Positions 25,713 through 30,136 of a stretch of 30,136 nucleotides of DNA are shown here, piece after piece; positions within the stretch are counted from its first letter, which is position 1; every line of letters begins with the position of its first letter. Below the pieces are notes generated by a model. The model made no database searches and was not told where the DNA came from. It saw only the letters and a list, made by a program, of their open reading frames with translations. The translations under genes and the position numbers were made by a program. Source of the stretch: a virus; the IMG/VR virus record IMGVR_UViG_3300034407_001272, positions 1 to 30,136 of that record; one strand, written 5' to 3'.

Positions 25713-25940
25713 ATGTGGATAGGCGTCATTATGATCTGCGCTAATGTAACCATAGAAGACTTAACGATCACGGCAGAAGTCCAAAACTGCCACGCAATGG
25801 TACGCAATTCGATACTGTTCGATAACGAACAAGAGTGTCGGCAAGTGGTGCCATACGAACTGGACCTACTGACCCAAACGAACAACGGCTGGGGTAAATA
25901 CGATTGTCTGCCGTTAGACATGCAGGGACCAACTGTCTAA
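25713..25940 (+). CDS. Small Cys-containing protein with hydrophobic N-terminus, unknown
   Basis: 75 aa: MWIGVIMICANVTIEDLTIT, then NCHAMVRNSILFDNEQECRQVV and a C-terminal GKYDCLPLD. The MWxxVIMIC start, a Cys before a helix, a 'F.NEqEC' segment and a final Cys recall a small family I have seen in marine phage genomes near the end of the late module. The N-terminus is a hydrophobic strand or weak export signal. Four Cys could form disulfides outside the cytoplasm. AGGAGCGGGACG gives the start. No function can be assigned. Confidence 0.65.
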   Translation: MWIGVIMICANVTIEDLTITAEVQNCHAMVRNSILFDNEQECRQVVPYELDLLTQTNNGWGKYDCLPLDMQGPTV

Positions 25941-26099
25941 TCTAAGCGTGAACCATACGTGAACTAAGCGGATTCTAAAAGTTGCGGAAGATTCGTATGG
26001 GTATATCTCCCCCCGCGCGCACACAGAAAACCCCCATAGCCCCCCCGATCTTGGCGCAGACAAATCGATCTGGAAAGGGGGGTCGGGGCCGGTGCTTTT

Positions 26100-26218
26100 T
26101 GTGATCGATTGGCACACTATCGGACACACTATCGGACACGACCGACACAATCGCCTTGTTTTTATGGTGCTGTGCGATGCGGTCCGTATGTAAATCATAG
26201 TCGCGTGTGATCGATTGG
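26100..26218. repeat. 13-bp direct repeat (TGTGATCGATTGG) in the non-coding region
   Basis: Identical copies at 26100-26112 and 26206-26218, both on the + strand and both containing the palindrome ATCGAT. Each is followed within 20 nt by a CACAC- or CACTGTG-type sequence. The 106-bp distance and identical 13 bases are unlikely by chance in so short a region and suggest protein-binding sites. Confidence 0.7.
26113..26136. repeat. Two perfect tandem 12-bp repeats (CACACTATCGGA)
   Basis: Copies at 26113-26124 and 26125-26136, followed by a degenerate third unit starting CACGACCGA. They follow directly after the first 13-bp repeat. Short iterons next to a genome end or replication start often bind an initiator or terminase. 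Confidence 0.8.
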
Positions 26219-26326
26219 ACACTGTGCGACGTCGCGCCGGTGTCAAATGGTGCTGATTTTCGCTTGTTTTCCAATCGTTTACACTAATATGCAAACCACT
26301 GTTTTTTTCGTTTGACAATCGCACAG
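26170..26326. repeat. Three copies of CTGTGCGA, two direct and one inverted
   Basis: Direct copies at 26170-26177 and 26222-26229; an inverted copy (TCGCACAG) at 26319-26326. The inverted copy directly follows a TTGACA hexamer (26312-26317). These could be operator-like sites for control of the first early gene. Confidence 0.5.
26264..26290 (+). promoter_or_regulatory. Weak candidate sigma70-type promoter upstream of the GP88 gene
   Basis: TTGTTT (26264-26269) and TAATAT (26285-26290) are separated by 15 nt, shorter than the ideal 17. A perfect TTGACA at 26312-26317 has no good -10 box at normal distance. T7-like phages start early transcription with host polymerase, so a host-type promoter is expected here, but these matches are weak. 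Confidence 0.3.
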
Positions 26327-26408
26327 CACTCGACGCAGTCTTACGTTATCGCAATTCACTTGATCGAGTCGCGCTGTACAACAAAACGCAAGCTTTGAGG
26401 AAAACAAA

Positions 26409-27176
26409 ATGCAACAACTATCGAAAACCGAAATCGCCGTTATGACGTCGCGCAGTGTCTATAAAAACCGCGTAAAGAGCGTCACGGACTCAATGGGTAA
26501 AACCGAGAGAGTCATTAAGAAATCCACAAACGTTAAGCTTGGCAAAAGAGTTTCACGCGGCAAGCTTAAAGGTGCGCCAATCTATACAGTGACACTAGAA
26601 GAACGCGCGACGTGTCCGGTGTCATGTGCACATTGGAAAACGTGCTATGGTAACAATATGATGTTTGCCATTCGTTACGACGCAAACGACGCTTTGATTG
26701 AGACAATGGAAAGCGAATTGGTCGAACTGCAGCGCAAGCACCCAAACGGTTTCATGGTCCGGTTGCATGTTTTGGGCGATTTCTTTTCGGTCGCTTACGT
26801 CGCAAAATGGGCAAAATGGCTCACAATGTTTCCCGCGTTGAATATTTACGGTTATACAGCCAATCAACCGGACGCGACGGACACGCTTGAACGCTCTATA
26901 GGTCTCGCATTGTTAAGCTTGCGGTCTGCTAGTCCTACACGTTTCGCTATTCGTTTTAGCGGCAATTTTGAGCATGACACTTGGACCGCATTGAGCGCGG
27001 ACGATAGTCGTGCGGTCGATATGGTCGCCAATAAGCAAGCGTTTATCTGCCCTACGCAAATATCGGTTGAAACCGGTAAGCTTGCTAAAAAAGACGAAAA
27101 GACACTTGTTCCCGATTGTGGTGCTTGCGGTCTATGTTGGACCGCTCAAAAGCCGGTCGTATTTTTAACCCATTGA
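26409..27176 (+). CDS. GP88-family Cys-rich protein (early region)
   Basis: 255 aa. It resembles the 'gene product 88' family first named from mycobacteriophages and common in phages of Proteobacteria. Marks of the family are TCPVSCAHWKTCYGNN (Cys 69, 73, 79), VRLHVLGDFFS at about 115-125, IYGYTANQ, FAIRFSGN, FICPTQ (Cys 214) and DCGACGLCW (Cys 237, 240, 243), ending FLTH. Seven Cys at the two ends suggest a metal or Fe-S site; the repeated strand motifs suggest a barrel. No activity is established as far as I know. The leader has the ribosome site TTTGAGGAAAACAAA. It is the first gene after the presumed genome-end region, so it may be among the first expressed. Confidence 0.8.
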   Translation: MQQLSKTEIAVMTSRSVYKNRVKSVTDSMGKTERVIKKSTNVKLGKRVSRGKLKGAPIYTVTLEERATCPVSCAHWKTCYGNNMMFAIRYDANDALIETMESELVELQRKHPNGFMVRLHVLGDFFSVAYVAKWAKWLTMFPALNIYGYTANQPDATDTLERSIGLALLSLRSASPTRFAIRFSGNFEHDTWTALSADDSRAVDMVANKQAFICPTQISVETGKLAKKDEKTLVPDCGACGLCWTAQKPVVFLTH

Positions 27177-27209
27177 GTCCAGTAAATCGCGATTAATCAA
27201 ATAGGAGTC
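27177..27209 (+). promoter_or_regulatory. Short conserved leader element, shared with the leader of the gp16-like gene
   Basis: This spacer starts with GTCCAGTAAATCGCGAT and ends in AGGAG. The spacer at 13268-13295 starts GTCCAGCAAATCGAGAT and also ends in AGGAG: 15 of the first 17 bases agree. The copy here contains the 10-bp palindrome AATCGCGATT (27185-27194). It could be a phage promoter or a translation leader; with two copies no consensus can be drawn. Confidence 0.4.
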
Positions 27210-27215
27210 TACGCT

Positions 27216-27380
27216 ATGATACGCAAAGTACTAATCGAAACCGCATTGATTTTATGCATGACCGTCGTGCCCTACGCCGCATTCGTTTACGCGGTCCGCG
27301 CCGGTCATATTGAATTCTTTCCGGTGTCACCCGCTGACAATCTTTCCGAACATTCGATCTATGGCAGGGGTATGAAATGA
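27216..27380 (+). CDS. 54-aa single-span membrane protein, unknown
   Basis: AGGAG at 27203-27207 lies 8 nt before the ATG. Translation is MIRKVLIETALILCMTVVPY then AAFVYAVRAGHIEFFPVSPADNL..., ending YGRGMK. Residues about 4-26 form one membrane span, with positive residues before it. The short tail is acidic then basic. The stop overlaps the next start (ATGA). Small membrane proteins made early often act on host membrane functions, but no family is recognised. Confidence 0.65.
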   Translation: MIRKVLIETALILCMTVVPYAAFVYAVRAGHIEFFPVSPADNLSEHSIYGRGMK

Positions 27381-27469
27381 GACGCTTAGTAATCAAATCG
27401 ATTGCCCTATGGGTCGCGTTCTATTGCGTCGTTTCGATAACCTACATGGTCCTAATTGTTGGCATCTAG
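27377..27469 (+). CDS. 30-aa single-span membrane peptide
   Basis: Starts in the ATGA overlap with the previous stop and reads MRRLVIKSIALWVAFYCVVS followed by ITYMVLIVGI. It has a basic start and then hydrophobic residues to the end, so it is a minimal membrane peptide. The overlap with a well-supported membrane gene and the clean start-stop make it plausible despite its size. It could pair with the 54-aa protein. It could also be a chance frame. Confidence 0.45.
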   Translation: MRRLVIKSIALWVAFYCVVSITYMVLIVGI

Positions 27470-27547
27470 TGATCATTCCCTTGGACCGCATCGCGACATG
27501 GTGCGGTCTTATGGGACTGATCCCAAAGCAAACAAAGAGGAAACCAA

Positions 27548-27853
27548 ATGAAAGCTTCAAAGATTCTAAAAGTAGGCACCAATCGCGGGAAGCCTCGCGC
27601 GTGGGTCGAAGGTAAATTCTTGATCGACGCCGGTTGGGTCCGTGGTGTCACGTATCACCAGACCATTGAAAAAGACGCATTGGTCCTATCGGCTCATGAG
27701 GGCGGCAAGAAACGTGTGGCTGGTTCTGTGGGACGTCCGGTGCTCGATTTAAATGGTGGCTATCTGACGCCGCTATTTGAGGGCTGTGTGACGTTTTCTG
27801 TCACTCACGACGCTTTAAGCGATCAAATCGTAATCAAAGGAGTCAAATCATGA
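27548..27853 (+). CDS. SymE/AbrB-like small protein
   Basis: 101 aa with a good ribosome site (AAAGAGGAAACCAAA). The stretch GKPRAWVEGKFLIDAGWVRGVTYHQTIEKDALVLSA resembles the swapped-hairpin (AbrB/MazE) core of SymE-type proteins (PxLxLxGxWLxxAGFxxGxxv.v....L.L). The C-terminal half (AGSVGRPVLDLNGGYLTPLFEG to QIVIKGVKS) is beta-rich. SymE proteins are SOS-linked RNA-acting toxins or nucleoid-binding proteins; phage relatives are uncharacterised. The resemblance is by motif only. The stop overlaps the next start (ATGA). Confidence 0.65.
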   Translation: MKASKILKVGTNRGKPRAWVEGKFLIDAGWVRGVTYHQTIEKDALVLSAHEGGKKRVAGSVGRPVLDLNGGYLTPLFEGCVTFSVTHDALSDQIVIKGVKS

Positions 27854-27984
27854 CGATCACCGCGCAATCAATTGAAGAATTCACCGTGATCATTGCCGGT
27901 CTGGTGCGTGAAGGTCTCACATTTGAGGCACGGACCGACGCTGTAAACGGGCTTTTCAGAATTAAACTAACAGGGGGCTTTTAA
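27850..27984 (+). CDS. 44-aa conserved small phage protein ending LTGGF
   Basis: MTITAQSIEEFTVIIAGLVR then EGLTFEARTDAVNGLFRIKLTGGF. A helix (EEFTVIIAGLVREGL) is followed by a strand pair ending in the T-G-G-aromatic terminus. I recall many small phage proteins with the same end (…ITFTGGY/F), function unknown. It is translationally coupled to the SymE-like gene by an ATGA overlap. Confidence 0.6.
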   Translation: MTITAQSIEEFTVIIAGLVREGLTFEARTDAVNGLFRIKLTGGF

Positions 27985-27985
27985 G

Positions 27986-28204
27986 ATGCTTTTCAGTCAG
28001 TACTGCTGCATAGAAACACGCGCCGGTGGCGTAGGGTGTACCAATGTCGAATTCATTCGGTCCGCCCACAAATCACTATTTCACCCAGCACGATTCCACC
28101 GCGCGTATCGTGCCGACCGTCATGCGTGGCTGCGTGAAGGCCTCGCATTGCTCGAAAAGTCACGTCAACAGTATTCGCAAGTGATGCGCGGGGCGTCCCA
28201 ATGA
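27986..28204 (+). CDS. 72-aa basic protein, unknown
   Basis: MLFSQYCCIETRAGGVGCTN, then a basic helical rest rich in His, Arg and Ala (HKSLFHPARFHRAYRADRHAWLREGLALLEKSRQ). Three Cys lie in the first 18 residues. The ATG is 1 nt after the previous stop, with AGGGGG 8 nt upstream. The stop overlaps the next start. No family is recognised. Confidence 0.5.
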   Translation: MLFSQYCCIETRAGGVGCTNVEFIRSAHKSLFHPARFHRAYRADRHAWLREGLALLEKSRQQYSQVMRGASQ

Positions 28205-28410
28205 TTACCGGCGGGGCAACCGCTGCCGATTTCACAAAGTGGACCTTGGAAGCTCAGACGCTAACGATCAGGCAATTGCGTTTTGTGATTGCCGATTGCC
28301 GACGCGCGAAAGAGGCAATGGCGACGTTCAACACAGAACGTGAACTCTTTTACGCCGATCAATCGATGACGTTCAGCGACGAACTGCGCCGACGTCTCGC
28401 ACCACGTTGA
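28201..28410 (+). CDS. 69-aa conserved small phage protein (DFTKWTLEAQTL type)
   Basis: The sequence has DFTKWTLEAQTLTIRQLRFVIADCRRAKEAM, FNTERELFYADQSMTFSDELRRR. I recognise this layout (dFskWTleaqtl..reL.fvi.DCr.A..AM......G.Y.DQ..T...ELrRR) from small proteins in alphaproteobacterial phages; function is unknown. Predicted fully helical. It starts in an ATGA overlap with the previous gene. Confidence 0.7.
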   Translation: MITGGATAADFTKWTLEAQTLTIRQLRFVIADCRRAKEAMATFNTERELFYADQSMTFSDELRRRLAPR

Positions 28411-28417
28411 TCTATTC

Positions 28418-28441
28418 GAGCGACCGTTTCGGCGGTCGTTC
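28418..28441 (+). terminator. Strong hairpin after the 69-aa gene, without U-tract
   Basis: A 9-bp stem (GAGCGACCG with CGGTCGTTC, one G-U pair) closes a 6-nt TTTCGG loop, 7 nt after the stop codon. Only two T residues follow the stem, so it may be an mRNA-stabilising or processing site rather than a true terminator. Confidence 0.5.
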
Positions 28442-28469
28442 TGATGCACCAACGTGCAAATTCTGGGGG

Positions 28470-28482
28470 CCACATAATGTGG
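28470..28482. promoter_or_regulatory. 13-bp perfect inverted repeat (CCACATAATGTGG), operator-like
   Basis: The two 6-bp halves are perfect mirror complements around one A. It lies in the 99-nt spacer ahead of the next gene, 28 nt before its ATG. As a hairpin it would have an impossibly short loop, so a dimeric protein site is the more likely reading. Confidence 0.4.
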
Positions 28483-28509
28483 TCACCGTAGTGAATCGAG
28501 AGGTACGAT

Positions 28510-28806
28510 ATGAAGATGACATTTGACACACACACGAACCGGCGGGACCGCACACGTCGTGCACCGGCGGGGCTTCCCATTCCGACACATTTTGACATCC
28601 AAACGAACTACCGTAAGTCAACCGTTTCGATTCAATTTGAATTGCGGATCGACCTCGAAGGCGTCCGTGATGTGTACGATCTGCCCGACGTCCCAAAGGC
28701 GCACGAGGCGGCACGTAATGCACTCACTGAATATGCTAAAAGTGCAGCGGCTGATTGGCTTGAGACCATGCGAGTTCGCGGTGAAATCATTGAGCCAAAC
28801 CAATGA
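28510..28806 (+). CDS. 98-aa protein, unknown
   Basis: MKMTFDTHTNRRDRTRRAPA, then a beta segment (FDIQTNYRKSTVSIQFELRIDLEGV) and a helical end (KAHEAARNALTEYAKSAAADWLETMRVRGE). The beta-beta-helix order could be a small nucleic-acid-binding or double-psi type fold, but nothing specific is seen. GAGAGGTACGAT gives a ribosome site. The stop overlaps the next start. Confidence 0.55.
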   Translation: MKMTFDTHTNRRDRTRRAPAGLPIPTHFDIQTNYRKSTVSIQFELRIDLEGVRDVYDLPDVPKAHEAARNALTEYAKSAAADWLETMRVRGEIIEPNQ

Positions 28807-28982
28807 TTGTGCGCCGGTACAATTTCCCGCGCCTCGAAGACGTCCTGTTGAAATCTGAACGTGAACTTGACGGCCTGATATTCGACCAAGCGAGGCAATC
28901 CGAAATTCTATCAGTGACCCAACGCATCGCAGCGATCACAGCGGCGATGGCGGTCGGTGAGGAATATGAAGTTGACCATTAA
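28803..28982 (+). CDS. 59-aa helical protein, unknown
   Basis: Starts in an ATGA overlap with the previous stop and reads MIVRRYNFPRLEDVLLKSER followed by a helix (ELDGLIFDQARQSEILSVTQRIAAITAAMAVG), ending acidic EEYEVDH. Probably one long helix or helical hairpin. No Cys, no membrane span. Coupling to the previous gene supports its reality. Confidence 0.55.
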   Translation: MIVRRYNFPRLEDVLLKSERELDGLIFDQARQSEILSVTQRIAAITAAMAVGEEYEVDH

Positions 28983-28989
28983 GCAAAGT

Positions 28990-29016
28990 CCTGGGGGATC
29001 AATAGTGACTCCCAGG
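28990..29016 (+). other. Hairpin after the 59-aa gene
   Basis: CCTGGG and CCCAGG enclose a 15-nt loop that can add a short CA/TG inner pairing. There is no T run after it; A-rich sequence and then a ribosome site follow. It may protect or punctuate the transcript between micro-genes. Confidence 0.4.
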
Positions 29017-29040
29017 GAAACACAAAACGGAGACAAGCGT

Positions 29041-29241
29041 ATGACTGAACGTGAACCAAGCGAATTAGACCTAAGTACTAGTTTTTCGTGGAAAGACACA
29101 GCGCACATCCTCGCGGTGGTGCTGGAGAACGGCACTTGGGAAGGTCGGGTAGAGGCTCGAAAGGAATTGATGCGTATGGCGCAAGCCGCTGACCTTGCTG
29201 TCCACAAATGTATTCTAGACGGATCGGAGAACGACCTATGA
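29041..29241 (+). CDS. 66-aa small phage protein (FSWKDTAHIL type)
   Basis: The start at 29041 is chosen because GGAG (29029-29032) is 8 nt upstream; the open frame reaches back to 28957 but inside the previous gene. The core, FSWKDTAHILAVVLENGTWEGRVEARKELMRMAQAADLAV, is like small phage proteins with 'fsWr.aa.il..vLenGt..gr..Ar.EL.rMA..aD'. Predicted helical; function unknown. The stop overlaps the next start. Confidence 0.65.
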   Translation: MTEREPSELDLSTSFSWKDTAHILAVVLENGTWEGRVEARKELMRMAQAADLAVHKCILDGSENDL

Positions 29242-29570
29242 AACTTTACTCAAACGGGCTTGGGGCTTGGGCTGGCACACAAGCGGATGCCAAAAAGTTT
29301 GCCGAAACCTATTGTGACTTTGAGACAATAGACGTGCCTACCGATAAGGCCGGTCTATTACGGTTTTTAAACAGGCATGAGGTGAACAACGCTGATCGAA
29401 TGGATCATGGGCAGTTACATGATGATCTAGAACTTAAAACAGTGGTTAACGGCTGGGACTTAAAAGAAGCTGCCGACACGGCATCTCTGCAAGACTTACA
29501 ATATGTTGTTTACAAGTACATGATGCGTATTGATGATGAACTAGAACTCAAAAAGGAACTTAACGTATGA
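29238..29570 (+). CDS. 110-aa conserved phage protein (MKLYSNGLGxWxGTQADAK type)
   Basis: The start lies in an ATGA overlap, with GGAG 9 nt upstream. The N-terminal half MKLYSNGLGAWAGTQADAKKF to DFETIDVPTDKAGLLRFLNRHEV is a recognisable small phage family (MKLYSNxxGxWxGTQAxAK......VEVPTDKxGLLxFLN) without known function. The C-terminal half is acidic and helical and ends ELKKELNV. The next gene starts in an overlap with its stop. Confidence 0.7.
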   Translation: MKLYSNGLGAWAGTQADAKKFAETYCDFETIDVPTDKAGLLRFLNRHEVNNADRMDHGQLHDDLELKTVVNGWDLKEAADTASLQDLQYVVYKYMMRIDDELELKKELNV

Positions 29571-29815
29571 CTAATGAACTTACAGCACCGCGATTAGACA
29601 TTTTGAATAGCCCGATACCTTTTGGCGGTAAAGGACGCACTCTGACCAGTTCAGAACTGAAGGCTTTACGAAATCACGGCTACAAATGCAGCACCGGCTG
29701 GACCGTTGTGCGTACTGGTGGTGATGTCGCTTGGATTGGCGCAGCGTATCGACCACACCGGCGGTGCGGGGGCTTTTCATCTGTGGGACTAGTGCTGACG
29801 TGGGGAGCAATCTGA
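29567..29815 (+). CDS. 82-aa protein, unknown
   Basis: MTNELTAPRLDILNSPIPFG, then GGKGRTLTSSELKALRNHGYKCSTGWTVVRTGGDVAWIGAAYRPHRR and a Gly-rich end. The LTSSELKALRNHGY helix could be DNA-contacting. The C-terminus after residue 65 is compositionally odd. It is coupled at both ends (ATGA, then TGATG). Confidence 0.5.
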   Translation: MTNELTAPRLDILNSPIPFGGKGRTLTSSELKALRNHGYKCSTGWTVVRTGGDVAWIGAAYRPHRRCGGFSSVGLVLTWGAI

Positions 29816-30033
29816 TGACTGACCTAAAAGGCAACCTACTGGTCCAGACGTTTCAAGCGGCTGGCTGGGTGTATCCAAAGGACCACGCACACACACACAA
29901 AGCCAGCGTTTATCGCGCTTATGAGGCTTTGCTAGATGACGGCTTAGTCGAGAAAGATTGGGACAGTTCAACCATTCGATATCGGACAACTGAGAAAGCA
30001 AAACGACAACTTTTGAGAGGACTGAACGTATGA
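29815..30033 (+). CDS. Small winged-helix-like protein, candidate regulator
   Basis: 72 aa starting at the ATG in the TGATG overlap: MTDLKGNLLVQTFQAAGWVY, then KASVYRAYEALLDDGLVEKDWDSSTIRYRTTEKAKRQL. Helix (SVYRAYEALLDDGLVEKD) followed by a short strand turn (IRYRTTEKAKRQL) is the pattern of a recognition helix plus wing in winged-helix proteins. It might regulate phage or host transcription; this is inference from the motif alone. Its stop overlaps the next start. Confidence 0.55.
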   Translation: MTDLKGNLLVQTFQAAGWVYPKDHAHTHKASVYRAYEALLDDGLVEKDWDSSTIRYRTTEKAKRQLLRGLNV

Positions 30034-30136
30034 CTGATCTTACCAGAGGCAACACGGAGTCGTGGTTCGAGACGATCTGGGACGTCATCGAAAATGCGGA
30101 ACGCAACACCGACGATCCCGAAAAGTGGGATGACGT
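30030..30136 (+). CDS. Start of an unknown gene, truncated by the window end
   Basis: Begins in an ATGA overlap with the previous gene: MTDLTRGNTESWFETIWDVI, continuing acidic (ENAERNTDDPEKWDDV). The first residues MTDLxxGN echo those of the preceding gene. Only 35 codons are visible, too few for assignment. Confidence 0.55.
   Translation, partial: MTDLTRGNTESWFETIWDVIENAERNTDDPEKWDD

Larger units (their letters stand above)
25941..26408. other. 468-nt non-coding region between late module and early-type genes; presumed genome-end/control region
   Basis: No reading frame here looks like a gene on either strand; the - strand frames of 99 and 136 codons are low-complexity and unlike protein families. 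The region holds G/C runs near 26,004-26,093, two tandem 12-bp repeats, a 13-bp direct repeat and three copies of an 8-bp word, listed separately. In T7-like genomes the direct terminal repeats, the packaging cut and the early host-type promoters lie between gene 19 and the first early genes. This spacer sits in just that place. That it contains the ends is inference; read-depth data would be needed. Confidence 0.5.

Noticed and set aside
25996-26105. Rho-independent terminator formed by the C7 and G6 runs followed by TTTTT
   Set aside because: The two runs could pair, but the loop would be about 30 nt, the inner bases do not continue the stem, and the T run is separated from the G run by some 12 nt. 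Termination here is possible but not supported.
26113-26136. Start of a CRISPR array
   Set aside because: Only two 12-bp units without spacers; repeats are too short and directly abutting.
25914-26324. - strand open frames (136 and 99 codons) in the non-coding spacer
   Set aside because: The translations are low-complexity, overlap the repeat units and G/C runs, lack start signals and resemble no family.
27409-27615. 68-codon + strand frame overlapping the SymE-like gene
   Set aside because: It runs through the ribosome site of the better-supported gene at 27548, has no ribosome site of its own, and its product is basic and low in order.

Overview
The window is about 30 kb of the genome of a short-tailed, T7-like double-stranded DNA phage (Autographiviridae-type podovirus). 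All convincing genes lie on the + strand. They follow the T7 late order: ejection-associated small proteins, portal, scaffold, major capsid protein, tail tube A, tail tube B, internal core proteins, tail fibre, holin, terminase small subunit and terminase large subunit. No host gene, tRNA, rRNA, insertion sequence or CRISPR array is visible. Several small proteins are of types I associate with marine phages (a Lys-rich KKKGLYANMNAKKK-like peptide, small hydrophobic Cys-containing proteins, a GTA-type holin). A marine alphaproteobacterial host is therefore a reasonable guess, but it is inference only. The T7-type RNA polymerase and the replication genes are not in the window.

Layout. 1-255 is the end of a GNAT acetyltransferase. 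255-889 holds two small proteins in the position of T7 gp6.7/gp7.3; both end in VGTGINTNQ. 901-4592 is the head module: portal, scaffold, a 43-aa basic protein, a terminator with a 190-nt leader, and the capsid protein. A second terminator follows the capsid gene. 4681-17588 encodes tail tubes A and B and four internal/ejection proteins; one of these carries a degenerate T4-lysozyme-like domain and an Arg-Pro repeat. 17599-21694 encodes a T7-type tail fibre, a second glycine-rich fibre tip or adhesin, and a tail-assembly chaperone. 21699-25940 is the lysis and packaging module: small membrane proteins, a 3-TM holin, TerS, a 54-aa protein, TerL, an M15 endopeptidase and a small Cys-containing protein.

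25941-26408 is the only long non-coding stretch. It holds short tandem, direct and inverted repeats and lies between the end of the late module and a run of small genes of early-region character. In a T7-like genome this is where the physical ends (direct terminal repeat) and early control region would meet in a circularised assembly.

26409-30136 starts with a Cys-rich GP88-family protein. It continues with at least a dozen very small genes, many joined by ATGA or TGATG overlaps and mostly of unknown function. Among them are a 30-aa single-span membrane peptide, a SymE/AbrB-like protein and a small winged-helix-like protein.

The points most worth following are the degenerate lysozyme domain, the paired glycine-rich fibres whose conserved C-terminal codons also form the next gene's ribosome site, the presumed genome-end region, the GP88 protein with its micro-gene cluster, and a possible antisense Cys-rich gene in front of the capsid gene.
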